The position numbers and the translations under genes are program-made. DNA of 19,276 nt from JBJFGR01 sp051892875. GTDB taxonomy: Bacteria; Pseudomonadota; Gammaproteobacteria; Enterobacterales; Succinivibrionaceae. Every line of letters starts with the position of its first letter. The first letter of the stretch is position 1. Below the pieces are notes generated by a model. It worked only from the letters and a program-made list of their open reading frames with translations. It had not been told where the DNA came from and did not search any database. The stretch is taken from NCBI GenBank assembly GCA_051892875.1, contig JBJFGR010000033.1, positions 1 through 19,276 on the forward strand. Direction: 5' to 3'. This document shows, piece by piece, positions 1 through 7,152 of this stretch.

Positions 1-100
1 AGACTTAGGAATTTTTAGATGAGGAATGTGTCCAAGAAATCATCCGCATCCCCCCTCATTAATACTTTATTTTACACCCTCAAATTTGGGCAGGTTAAAA

Positions 101-1198
101 CTATTTTTTAACGTTAAATAGGAATGTTATAACATCACCATCCTGAACGATGTAGTCTTTGCCTTCAGCTCTCATTCTACCAGCTTCTTTAGCCCCTGTT
201 TCACCTTGGTATTTGATATAATCATCATAGCTTATAGTTTGAGCTCGTATAAAACCTTTTTCAAAGTCTGTATGAATTTTTCCAGCTGCTTGTGGTGCTG
301 TTGCACCTACAGGTATAGTCCACGCTCTAACTTCTTTTTCACCAGCTGTAAAGTATGTATGAAGATTTAAAAGTTTGTAACCAGCTCTGATTACACGATT
401 TAATCCTGGTTCATCAAATCCTAGGCTTTCCATAAATTCTTGGCGTTCGTCATCATCCATTGAAGCAAGATCTGATTCAACAGCTGCACAAACTGGTACT
501 ACAACAGATCCTTCTTTATCAGCTATAGATTTTACTTCATCTAAGTATGGATTATTTGTAAAGCCATCTTCTGCAACATTTGCAATATACATAGTTGGTT
601 TTAATGTTAAAAAGTTACATTCTCTAATAGCTAATCTTTCTTCTTTAGATAGCTCAAGGCCTAAAAGTTTTTTACAGTCATTTAATAATGGATGACATTT
701 TTCTAAAACTTTCATAGCTGCAATAGCTTCTTTGTCTCCACCTTTTGCTTTCTTTTCAAAACGATGCATTGCTTTTTCGCAAGTTTCCAAATCAGCTAAT
801 GCAAGTTCTGTATTAATTACTTCGATATCTTCCGTAGGGTTTATTTTTCCATTAACGTGAATAATATTAGGATCTTCAAAGCAACGTACTACATGAGCTA
901 TAGCATCAGTTTCTTTAATATTCATTAAGAATTTATTACCCAAACCTTCACCATTTGAAGCACCTTTTACAAGACCTGCTATATCAACAAATTCCATTGT
1001 TGTCGGTACTATTTTTAAAGGTTTATCTATATCTGCAAGTTTTTGTAGTCTTGGGTCTGGAACTGGTACAACTCCAGTATTTGGTTCAATTGTACAAAAA
1101 GGAAAGTTAGCAGCTTCAATGCCTGCTTTTGTTAGGGCGTTGAAAAGAGTAGATTTGCCAACATTTGGTAATCCAACTATACCGCAATTAAATCCCAT
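101..1198 (-). CDS. ychF: Redox-regulated ribosome-binding P-loop ATPase YchF (OLA1 family)
   Basis: This 365-residue protein is full length for the YchF/OLA1 branch of the Obg-related GTPases. These proteins prefer ATP and bind ribosomes. Visible motifs are G1 GLPNVGKST (residues 9-17), G3 DIAG (72-75), and the YchF-type NVAE (207-210) in place of the GTPase NKxD, which explains the nucleotide preference. The C-terminal ~85 residues look like the TGS domain. Cys35, implicated in redox control of E. coli YchF, is present in NFPFC. The start is set by a GAGGAG Shine-Dalgarno about 7 bases before the ATG. It lies 18 bases downstream of pth on the same strand, the same order as in E. coli, so the two are probably cotranscribed. 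Identification is secure; the cellular role comes from family knowledge. Confidence 0.97.
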   Translation of the reverse strand: MGFNCGIVGLPNVGKSTLFNALTKAGIEAANFPFCTIEPNTGVVPVPDPRLQKLADIDKPLKIVPTTMEFVDIAGLVKGASNGEGLGNKFLMNIKETDAIAHVVRCFEDPNIIHVNGKINPTEDIEVINTELALADLETCEKAMHRFEKKAKGGDKEAIAAMKVLEKCHPLLNDCKKLLGLELSKEERLAIRECNFLTLKPTMYIANVAEDGFTNNPYLDEVKSIADKEGSVVVPVCAAVESDLASMDDDERQEFMESLGFDEPGLNRVIRAGYKLLNLHTYFTAGEKEVRAWTIPVGATAPQAAGKIHTDFEKGFIRAQTISYDDYIKYQGETGAKEAGRMRAEGKDYIVQDGDVITFLFNVKK

Positions 1199-1216
1199 GA
1201 ATTATACTCCTCAATA

Positions 1217-1813
1217 TTATAAATCTTTGTTTTGTGCTTTAAAGCTATTTAATCTGTTAGTCGCTTTAGCAATATTTTGTGAAAATATAAGATCAATGCA
1301 TGCTAAAGCTTCATCCATTGCTTTTTCTATAAGCATTCTTTCCGATACAGGGGGGTTCCCTAAAACAAAATTTATCATTTCCTCTCTTGTATTAGGTTTA
1401 CCAATTCCAACTCTTAGTCTATGAAAATTAGCATTATTTCCAAGGCTTGCAATAATACTTTTTAAACCATTATGCCCACCATGACCACCACCTAATTTTA
1501 ATTTTGCAGTACCTGGAGGTAAATCTAATTCGTCATGGATTACTAAAATTTCATCAGGCGTATATTTAAAAAAATTGGCATATGGACCAACACTTTCTCC
1601 ACTTTTATTCATATATGTTTGTGGAAAAATTACTTTTATCTCATTGTCTTTGATATATCCTTTGCCGATAATTGCATTATATTTAGAATCATTACGAAGA
1701 ATAATTTTGTATTTATTTGCAATTTCTGACAATAAATCAAACCCTATATTATGTCTAGAATGTTCATATTCTGTACCAGGATTACCTAATCCAGCAATTA
1801 ATTTAATTGTCAT
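1217..1813 (-). CDS. pth: Peptidyl-tRNA hydrolase
   Basis: This 198-residue cytosolic enzyme cleaves peptidyl-tRNA released by drop-off, recycling tRNA. The length is normal for the bacterial Pth family (~190-195). The residues corresponding to the E. coli active site are all visible: Asn11 in GLGNPG, catalytic His21 in SRHNIGF, Asn69 in YMNKSG, Asp94 in HDELD, and Asn115 in the GGHGGHNG loop. It is first of a two-gene unit with ychF, which starts 18 bases after its stop. A well-placed sigma-70-like promoter lies 50-80 bases upstream inside an inverted repeat (listed separately), so transcription probably does not depend on panD. Nothing looks broken. Confidence 0.97.
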   Translation of the reverse strand: MTIKLIAGLGNPGTEYEHSRHNIGFDLLSEIANKYKIILRNDSKYNAIIGKGYIKDNEIKVIFPQTYMNKSGESVGPYANFFKYTPDEILVIHDELDLPPGTAKLKLGGGHGGHNGLKSIIASLGNNANFHRLRVGIGKPNTREEMINFVLGNPPVSERMLIEKAMDEALACIDLIFSQNIAKATNRLNSFKAQNKDL

Positions 1814-1851
1814 GATAAATTATTTCCGAAATTTTGAATAGAACTTTGCAG

Positions 1852-1911
1852 AGAATGAGTAATTATTATATGTTTATGGATATATATTTCAACATGTGAA
1901 TTACTCATTCT
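1852..1911. repeat. 13-bp perfect inverted repeat flanking the pth promoter
   Basis: The arm AGAATGAGTAATT at 1852-1864 is repeated exactly as its reverse complement AATTACTCATTCT at 1899-1911, separated by 34 bases. In the pth direction the downstream arm covers the expected transcription start and the upstream arm sits just above the -35. No T tract follows either arm, so it does not look like an intrinsic terminator for panD. It could be a pair of operator sites for a DNA-looping or dimeric regulator, or an invertible segment. The sequence alone does not decide. Confidence 0.6.
1865..1892 (-). promoter_or_regulatory. Predicted sigma-70 promoter of pth-ychF
   Basis: On the minus strand there is a TTGAAA -35 element (1892-1887), a 16-base spacer and a consensus TATAAT -10 (1870-1865). 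The predicted start of transcription is near 1858, leaving a leader of about 45 bases before the pth ATG at 1813. The whole promoter lies in the loop between the two arms of a perfect inverted repeat. One arm begins immediately after the -10 and the other ends 6 bases before the -35. This is a prediction from sequence only. Confidence 0.6.
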
Positions 1912-1934
1912 AGTATAGTATCAACTCGATATTT

Positions 1935-2321
1935 TTAGTCGTTGCTCAATTGAACAGGAATAGCTTTACTTGTACGAATAATATCATTATTTTCATTTAG
2001 GTAAACTAATGAAGGTTTATGTTCTTTTACTTCACTTTCATTAAAAATACCGTATGCACATATAATTACTTTATCTCCAACAGCTGCCATTCTTGCAGCA
2101 GCACCGTTTAATGAGATAATTTTAGAACCTCTTTCTGTTGCGATAGCGTATGTATGAAAGCGAGCTCCGTTTTCTACAACATAGATATCAATTTGTTCAT
2201 GTTCAGCTATGCCTGCAGCATCTAATAGATCTAAATCAATACCACATGAACCTTCATAATTTAAAACGGAGTGGGTTACACGTGCTTGGTGGAGTTTACC
2301 TCTTAGTAAAATTCTCTGCAT
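1935..2321 (-). CDS. panD: Aspartate 1-decarboxylase proenzyme
   Basis: This 128-residue protein makes beta-alanine from L-aspartate for pantothenate synthesis. It is a pyruvoyl enzyme made as an inactive pro-chain that self-cleaves between Gly24 and Ser25. The cleavage motif YEGSC (22-26) is intact, as are Lys9, Arg54 and Tyr58, which correspond to E. coli functional residues. The length equals the family norm (~126). An AAGGTG Shine-Dalgarno precedes the ATG. It is separated from panC by 217 bases holding a strong terminator and a TATAAT hexamer, so it appears to have its own transcript. Enterobacterial PanD needs the PanM/PanZ maturation factor; none is visible in this window. Confidence 0.97.
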   Translation of the reverse strand: MQRILLRGKLHQARVTHSVLNYEGSCGIDLDLLDAAGIAEHEQIDIYVVENGARFHTYAIATERGSKIISLNGAAARMAAVGDKVIICAYGIFNESEVKEHKPSLVYLNENNDIIRTSKAIPVQLSND

Positions 2322-2385
2322 TTTAAAACACCTTGCTTAAGCTAAATTATCCTCATCTATATAATGGAATATAAAAAACATGCTC

Positions 2386-2391
2386 ATTATA
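2386..2391 (-). promoter_or_regulatory. Probable -10 element of the panD promoter
   Basis: A consensus TATAAT on the minus strand lies about 65 bases before the panD ATG. The region 16-17 bases upstream (TAACTT or ATAACT) is a poor -35. A T9 run (an A tract on the minus strand) farther upstream could act as an UP element. It is plausible because the strong terminator just downstream of panC would otherwise leave panD without a promoter. Confidence 0.4.
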
Positions 2392-2489
2392 GCTTATTAC
2401 CATTTAAAAAGTTATTTTTTTTTGAAAAAGAATTAAATTTCTTTAGTATTTATAGATTCATTTTAATCTATGATTATTATTGATATTAT

Positions 2490-2516
2490 AAAACCGGATG
2501 ATATTAATCCGGTTTT
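2490..2516 (-). terminator. Intrinsic terminator after panBC
   Basis: A perfect 10-bp stem, AAAACCGGAT/ATCCGGTTTT, with a 7-base loop begins 22 bases after the panC stop codon. The 3' arm ends in a T run and continues into AT-rich sequence on the minus strand. It is the strongest terminator on the left half of the window and separates panBC from panD. Its symmetry means it could also act on plus-strand transcripts. Confidence 0.8.
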
Positions 2517-2538
2517 ATTTATTTTGTATTATTTGCGA

Positions 2539-3396
2539 TTATTTATGCTCTACTACTAAGTTATCTATTAATCTTACTTTACCTAAATAAGCAGCTGCAA
2601 GAATAACAACTTTCTTAGATTTTGATATTTCTGGATTCAAAGTTGATGCATCGACAATTGTAACATCATCAGTTTTGAAACCATTGTTGTCTAGATTATT
2701 GATAGTTTCGTCAATCAATTCCTGAATATTAGAGAAGTTGTCTAATTCTTGTAATTTTTTACCTAATGCAACAATGTGCTGTCTTAATCTTGGTGCTATT
2801 GATCTTTCGGCTTGGTTTAAAAGACTATTTCGTGAAGAATAAGCTAGACCATCTTCATAGCGGACAATAGGTACTTCTATAATCTTTATTTGATAGTTTA
2901 AATCAAAAACCATTTCCTTTATTAAGGCTACTTGTTGATAATCTTTTAAACCGAAACAAGCATAATCAGGTTGTACAATATTAAATAGTTTGCTTACAAT
3001 TGTTGCAACACCTCTAAAGTGACCAGGTCTTAAAGCACCTTCAAGGCTATTACATAAATCAGGAACTTCTACATATGATTGCAAGCCAATTCCTTGGGGA
3101 TAAATTACTTCAGTGTTTGGTGTAAATACAGCATCAACACCAAATTCTTTTAATAATTCTAAATCTTTATCCAATGTTCTAGGGTAATTTTTTAGATCTT
3201 CTGTGCGATCAAATTGCATTGGGTTAACAAAGATACTAACTACAACCTTATCAGCTATTTCCTTAGCTTGTTTTACTAATTCCATATGCCCACAGTGCAA
3301 GTTTCCCATCGTGGGAACTAAAGCTATTGACTTTAATTCTTTCTTAAAACCTAGAACAATTTGGCGAATGTCACTAATATTATCTACTACTTTCAT
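2539..3396 (-). CDS. panC: Pantothenate synthetase (pantoate--beta-alanine ligase)
   Basis: This 285-residue cytosolic enzyme joins pantoate and beta-alanine using ATP through a pantoyl-adenylate intermediate, the last step of vitamin B5 synthesis. It belongs to the nucleotidyltransferase superfamily. The HIGH-type motif is present as HCGH at 34-37 after VPTMGNL, followed by the conserved SIFVNPMQF strand, then FGLKDYQQ in the ATP-binding half. The length matches the family (~283). An AGAAGTG Shine-Dalgarno precedes the ATG. It follows panB by 30 bases on the same strand, forming a panBC unit closed by the hairpin at 2490-2516. Confidence 0.97.
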   Translation of the reverse strand: MKVVDNISDIRQIVLGFKKELKSIALVPTMGNLHCGHMELVKQAKEIADKVVVSIFVNPMQFDRTEDLKNYPRTLDKDLELLKEFGVDAVFTPNTEVIYPQGIGLQSYVEVPDLCNSLEGALRPGHFRGVATIVSKLFNIVQPDYACFGLKDYQQVALIKEMVFDLNYQIKIIEVPIVRYEDGLAYSSRNSLLNQAERSIAPRLRQHIVALGKKLQELDNFSNIQELIDETINNLDNNGFKTDDVTIVDASTLNPEISKSKKVVILAAAYLGKVRLIDNLVVEHK

Positions 3397-3426
3397 GATT
3401 CACTTCTTTTGATTTAGCTGAGTTAT

Positions 3427-4215
3427 TTAAAAACTATGTTGAGCATCAGGGTAAATACCTTCTTCAACTTCTTTCATATATAATTTTACAGCATCGGTAA
3501 TATTACCAGTTTCTGATAAAAAGTTTTTTGCAAATTTCGGGGTATGACCACAAGTAAAACCGAAAGCATCATGCATTACAAGAATTTGACCATCTGTTCC
3601 AGCCCCAGCCCCAATTCCTATAACAGGAATTTTTAGAGTTTTTGCAATACGGGTACCAAGAGCACTAGGTACACATTCAATTACGATCATAGAGATCCCT
3701 GCTTGTTCTAATTCCAAGCAATCTCTGACTAAACTTTCAGCATCTGATTCGTTCTTACCTTGTATTTTATAGCCACCAAATACATTAACTGATTGAGGTG
3801 TTAGACCTAGGTGTCCACATACAGGTATGCCATTACGCACAAGTGTTTTTATGGTATCTTTTAAAAATGAACCTCCTTCCATTTTGACAATATTAGCTCC
3901 TGCTTGCATTAATTTTGTGGCATTACGGCAAGCATCATCTGTATTACTATATGTCATGAAAGGCATATCTGCTATTATAAGACTGTTGTTTGTTGCATTA
4001 CTAACACATGATGTGTGATATACCATATCATCGATAGTTACTTTTAGGGTTGAATTATGCCCTTGAACAGTCATACCTAAAGAATCACCAATTAAAATTG
4101 CTGGTATTCCTGCTTCATCAAAGATTCTAGCAAATGTGGCATCATATGCAGTTATTGTTGCAAATTTTCTCTTTTCGTCTTTATGTTTTTGTAATGTTGC
4201 TATAGAAACAGACAT
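3427..4215 (-). CDS. panB: 3-methyl-2-oxobutanoate hydroxymethyltransferase
   Basis: This 262-residue enzyme transfers a hydroxymethyl group from methylene-tetrahydrofolate to alpha-ketoisovalerate, giving ketopantoate, the committed step of pantothenate synthesis. Metal-binding residues matching E. coli PanB are visible as Asp44 (GDSLGM), Asp83 (IADMPF) and Glu113 (KMEGG). The catalytic glutamate is Glu180 (IVIEC). The length is normal. It is the first gene of panBC, with AAGG about 8 bases before the ATG and a TATAAT 75-80 bases upstream. No panE is seen in the window, so ketopantoate reduction must be encoded elsewhere. Confidence 0.97.
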   Translation of the reverse strand: MSVSIATLQKHKDEKRKFATITAYDATFARIFDEAGIPAILIGDSLGMTVQGHNSTLKVTIDDMVYHTSCVSNATNNSLIIADMPFMTYSNTDDACRNATKLMQAGANIVKMEGGSFLKDTIKTLVRNGIPVCGHLGLTPQSVNVFGGYKIQGKNESDAESLVRDCLELEQAGISMIVIECVPSALGTRIAKTLKIPVIGIGAGAGTDGQILVMHDAFGFTCGHTPKFAKNFLSETGNITDAVKLYMKEVEEGIYPDAQHSF

Positions 4216-4290
4216 GTTAAAACCTTATTCTCTCTTTGTAGAAATTTAAGTTATTTATGATTTTTTAATTAAAAATCTAAAAGCAGAATC

Positions 4291-4296
4291 ATTATA
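4291..4296 (-). promoter_or_regulatory. Probable -10 element of the panBC promoter
   Basis: A consensus TATAAT on the minus strand lies in the 124-base gap between folK and panB. No good -35 is seen 16-18 bases upstream. A weak AT-only hairpin (GATTTTT/AAAAATC on the plus strand) lies between this element and the panB start. Confidence 0.4.
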
Positions 4297-4339
4297 CTAC
4301 AAATATATTTCTAATCTATTAAAATTAAAAAACAAAATC

Positions 4340-4852
4340 CTATATAATTTTTTCTAAGAGTTGAAGATCATCTTTTGGTAAATTTTTTATATAATTTTTC
4401 AACAATGTTCCATTTGGTAAAGTGTATTCAGGATAAATTTCTAACAGAGGAATAACCACAAAAACTCTGTTTAAAATCTCAGGATGAGGAACTGTAAGTC
4501 TAGGTGTATTAATATTTTCATTATCATAAAATAAAATATCAAGATCTAAAGTTCTTGGTCCCCAATGTTGAATTCTGACTCTTCTATGTTTTTGTTCAAT
4601 GCTTTGAAGATAATCTAATAATTCATGAGAATCCAAAAAAGTCTCAATTGATACAACAGCATTTATAAAATATGGTTGATCTTGAGGACCAACAGGTTTG
4701 CTAGAATATAAGGAACTAGTATTTAAAATTTTAATATTATGGTGTCCTTTTAAATCTATTAATGCTTGTTTTACTTGTTCTACTGGTGAATCAAGATTAG
4801 ATCCAATACCTATAACTGCGTGATGTTTCACTGATAAATTATTATTTGTCAT
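4340..4852 (-). CDS. folK: 2-amino-4-hydroxy-6-hydroxymethyldihydropteridine pyrophosphokinase
   Basis: This 170-residue protein of the HPPK family transfers pyrophosphate from ATP to hydroxymethyl-dihydropterin in folate synthesis. Seen in order are IGIGSNL near the N-terminus, the SSLYSSKPVGP loop, and the HPPK signature WGPRTLDLDILFY (97-109), whose Asp103 and Asp105 correspond to the Mg-binding pair of E. coli HPPK. HP and NRVFVVIPL follow. The length is usual (~160). AAAGG lies 6 bases before the ATG. In most gammaproteobacteria folK directly follows pcnB; here a duplicated PcnB fragment is wedged between them, 16 bases upstream of this start. Confidence 0.96.
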   Translation of the reverse strand: MTNNNLSVKHHAVIGIGSNLDSPVEQVKQALIDLKGHHNIKILNTSSLYSSKPVGPQDQPYFINAVVSIETFLDSHELLDYLQSIEQKHRRVRIQHWGPRTLDLDILFYDNENINTPRLTVPHPEILNRVFVVIPLLEIYPEYTLPNGTLLKNYIKNLPKDDLQLLEKII

Positions 4853-4868
4853 ATATAACCTTTAATAT

Positions 4869-5306
4869 TTACATGTTGTTAAAAAGTTTTATAACATTCT
4901 TGTTATGTATTTTTTGTAATTTTCTTTCTGTGTTGTTTTTATTTGTTTTTAAATGACTTTGCAGATGATTTTTTATACTACAATATAATTCATTGCTTAA
5001 TTCTTTCCATTGATCTACATATTGTTTTAACCAAGATTCCGTGTGGGAGCGGTGTCTTAAAAGTTTTAAAGCACTGTCAAAATTTTTCTTTTTGATTATT
5101 GTTTGAGGGTGATTTAAGTTGTATTCATCCTCTAATTCTATTTGGAGTAATATAATATTCGCAAGCTTTTGATAAATAATATCTTTTATTCGTTGATTTT
5201 TAGAGATACTTGTTTGTTTAATGTATGTATTATAAAAACTATCTATACAATTTGTAATTTCATTAATTTTTATATTTTGTTTTTTTTTAGAATTTTGACT
5301 GAACAC
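4869..5306 (-). CDS. Second, diverged copy of the PcnB C-terminal half, in the +1 frame of pcnB
   Basis: The shortest reading begins at GTG 5306 and gives 145 residues. That GTG has no Shine-Dalgarno, and the frame stays open upstream to 5513, inside the pcnB 3' end. The product resembles the C-terminal half of the neighbouring PcnB. LLQIELEDEY followed by about 40 residues ending in VDQW matches LLQIDLEDEY...YDQW of PcnB. Upstream of the GTG, LKNSK and VWP match LENSDK and LWP of PcnB with almost the same spacing (81 versus 84 residues to LEDEY). It therefore represents the poly(A)-polymerase RNA-binding region plus the start of the Arg-rich C-terminal domain, without the catalytic head. The tail is Lys/Asn-rich. 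It may be a frameshifted extension of PcnB, a translational-slippage product, or a pseudogene; free initiation at the GTG looks least likely. Confidence 0.7.
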   Translation of the reverse strand: MFSQNSKKKQNIKINEITNCIDSFYNTYIKQTSISKNQRIKDIIYQKLANIILLQIELEDEYNLNHPQTIIKKKNFDSALKLLRHRSHTESWLKQYVDQWKELSNELYCSIKNHLQSHLKTNKNNTERKLQKIHNKNVIKLFNNM

Positions 5307-5433
5307 TTTTGCAAAATATGGCCATACTGTAATTACAAGATTTGTAATATCTTCGGTGAGTGTTTTTGAATTCTTTAAATAAGTTAGTTGATTTAAAACT
5401 AACTTATTTACTGCATCATAATAATCTTGATGG

Positions 5434-6897
5434 TTAAGAAGCTGTCTTATTTCTTGAGGTTTGTTTGGTTCTAATTGTTTTTTTTCCTCTTTTTGGTTTT
5501 TTTTTATCCAAACTTATAGATAGAACAGAAAACTTATTGATTTTCTTTTTATTTTTGCGAGTATTTTCAGTGTTTTGTTTTAATTGTTCTTGTATGACAA
5601 AACGTCTACTGCGCATATGAGGGGGTACGTAGAATTCATAACTTGCTAACCATTGATCGTATAAATATTTAAGATCTGGAGAGAAGTTTCCTCTAGCACC
5701 TAAGAAATCCAATCCCGCCCTGAATATTTCATTCCAAACTAATTTTTCAGGATTATTAATAAAATACTCATCTTCTAAATCTATTTGTAGTAACCAAATA
5801 TTAGTAATATCTTCAATAAATTTGATAGGAATGTTTGTTATCTGACATTGTCTTGATAAAATTTTCTGAGCAGCAATTTTCATGATATCTTTATTATCTA
5901 AAGTCATGAAACGATCGTGCTTACACATTTTTTTATATAATTCTTCAACTATTGGCCAAAGCATTGTTGCATAAAGGTAATGAGGCATATTTGATTTACC
6001 TTCAGCATAACGCTTATCGGAGTTTTCTAAAGAATGATAAATAAAGTCATAAAAAAAGTTTGTTTGCATTAATGATCCATGTTCTAATAACAAGTATTGC
6101 AAAATTTTCTTCTTATGAAGTAACTCAAAACTCTTTGCACCATGTCCTGTTAAGAATAATTTGTTAAATTCCTCAAACATGCGACTATGGTTGATAAGTT
6201 TTAATAATTCTAAACATTTTGGAATAGCTTCAGCCGTATGTTTAGTAATTGTGAAACCTAGTTTAGCAGCAAATCTAAAAGCTCTGATTATACGACAAGG
6301 ATCTTCTTGGAATCTTACATAAGGGTCTCCTATAATATCAATTTGACCATTTATGAGATCATGAATACCTCCATGAAAATCATGTATAGATCTTTCATAT
6401 GGTGAATAGTACAGACTATTTATTGTGTAATCTCTACGTTTTGCATCATCATCTAGACTATTGCCATAACGATTATCACTAACTAGCATACCCTCTGGAG
6501 ACTTCACAGAACTAGAAAATTCATCATTAGAAGGAGAGCATCTAAAAGTTGCAACTTCTATAATGCAATGTCTAAACATACAATGAACTAAGCGGAATCT
6601 TTTACCAATAATTCTGCTATTTTTTATAGCTTTTTTTATTTGTTCTGGTGTTGCATTGGTAACAACGTCAAAATCCTTTGGTTCTTTTCCTAATAATAAG
6701 TCTCGAACACCACCACCAACAAGATAAGCTTTATATTTAGCTTGATTTAAACGTTTAATAACTTGCAATGCTTCAGGACTTATTTTGTGTATATCTATTA
6801 AATCTCCAGGTAAAACTAAATGTGAAAAACCTTCTTTTAAGGCTTCTTTTTTGCATTTATTAGCAGCAACCTTGAGTTTTGAAATTTCAGCTAAAAT
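5434..6897 (-). CDS. pcnB: Poly(A) polymerase I, predicted ATT start
   Basis: PcnB adds 3' poly(A) tails that promote RNA decay. The class II nucleotidyltransferase head is clear: VGGGVRDLLLG, then the catalytic DFD pair (Asp75, Asp77 counted from the ATT) and RRDYTINSLYY. The RNA-binding region and the Arg-rich C-domain follow, ending in a Lys/Arg tail. From ATT 6897 it is 487 residues (E. coli ~465). The first standard start codon in frame, TTG 6768, would drop 43 residues, including a stretch resembling the E. coli segment before VGGG. GGAGGT lies 5 bases before the ATT, and an in-frame stop sits 9 bases upstream of the ATT, so nothing earlier is possible. The E. coli gene also starts at AUU. 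Its 3' end overlaps the duplicate in another frame at A9 and A8 runs. Confidence 0.93.
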   Translation of the reverse strand: MLAEISKLKVAANKCKKEALKEGFSHLVLPGDLIDIHKISPEALQVIKRLNQAKYKAYLVGGGVRDLLLGKEPKDFDVVTNATPEQIKKAIKNSRIIGKRFRLVHCMFRHCIIEVATFRCSPSNDEFSSSVKSPEGMLVSDNRYGNSLDDDAKRRDYTINSLYYSPYERSIHDFHGGIHDLINGQIDIIGDPYVRFQEDPCRIIRAFRFAAKLGFTITKHTAEAIPKCLELLKLINHSRMFEEFNKLFLTGHGAKSFELLHKKKILQYLLLEHGSLMQTNFFYDFIYHSLENSDKRYAEGKSNMPHYLYATMLWPIVEELYKKMCKHDRFMTLDNKDIMKIAAQKILSRQCQITNIPIKFIEDITNIWLLQIDLEDEYFINNPEKLVWNEIFRAGLDFLGARGNFSPDLKYLYDQWLASYEFYVPPHMRSRRFVIQEQLKQNTENTRKNKKKINKFSVLSISLDKKKPKRGKKTIRTKQTSRNKTAS

Positions 6898-6908
6898 AGT
6901 ACACCTCC
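6895..6908 (-). promoter_or_regulatory. Shine-Dalgarno plus rare ATT start of pcnB
   Basis: GGAGGT occupies 6908-6903 and the predicted ATT start 6897-6895, 5 bases apart. The same bases contain ATG (6910-6908), which opens a seven-codon frame ending in TGA at 6889-6887. That minicistron overlaps the first codons of pcnB and would occlude its ribosome site if translated. A rare start after a strong Shine-Dalgarno is expected to cap PcnB output, as known for E. coli pcnB. Confidence 0.7.
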
Positions 6909-7152
6909 ATGTCTATTTATAGGTATAAATTACAGTAATTCTTTTTTTAGATTATGGAAATATAGGTGAGATTACGAAGTAATTTTCAATAATAAGTTAA
7001 TAATACATAATTTTATAAAAAAAATCTCAAAATTTTGATTATAACTTCTTCTTATAAAAATAAATTGTTGAAAAAATAGAATTTAAAATTGTGCCCCAAT
7101 CTTTCAAAATTAAAATATTTATGAAGGTAAAGGCACTTCCTTTTAAATAATC

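Noticed and set aside
1..100. Possible terminator or gene end at the left edge (TGAGG/CCTCA at 20-58, CCC-GGG pair near 78-90)
   Set aside because: Stems of 3-5 bp with no clear T tract, and too little sequence to judge a neighbouring gene.
1119..4018. Plus-strand open frames inside ychF, pth, panC and panB
   Set aside because: They lie antisense to well-supported genes with complete motifs, and show no ribosome sites or family features of their own.
5169..5369. Plus-strand open frame antisense to the PcnB duplicate
   Set aside because: Low-complexity Ile/Phe/Tyr-rich translation typical of the reverse of Lys/Asn-rich coding; no ribosome site.
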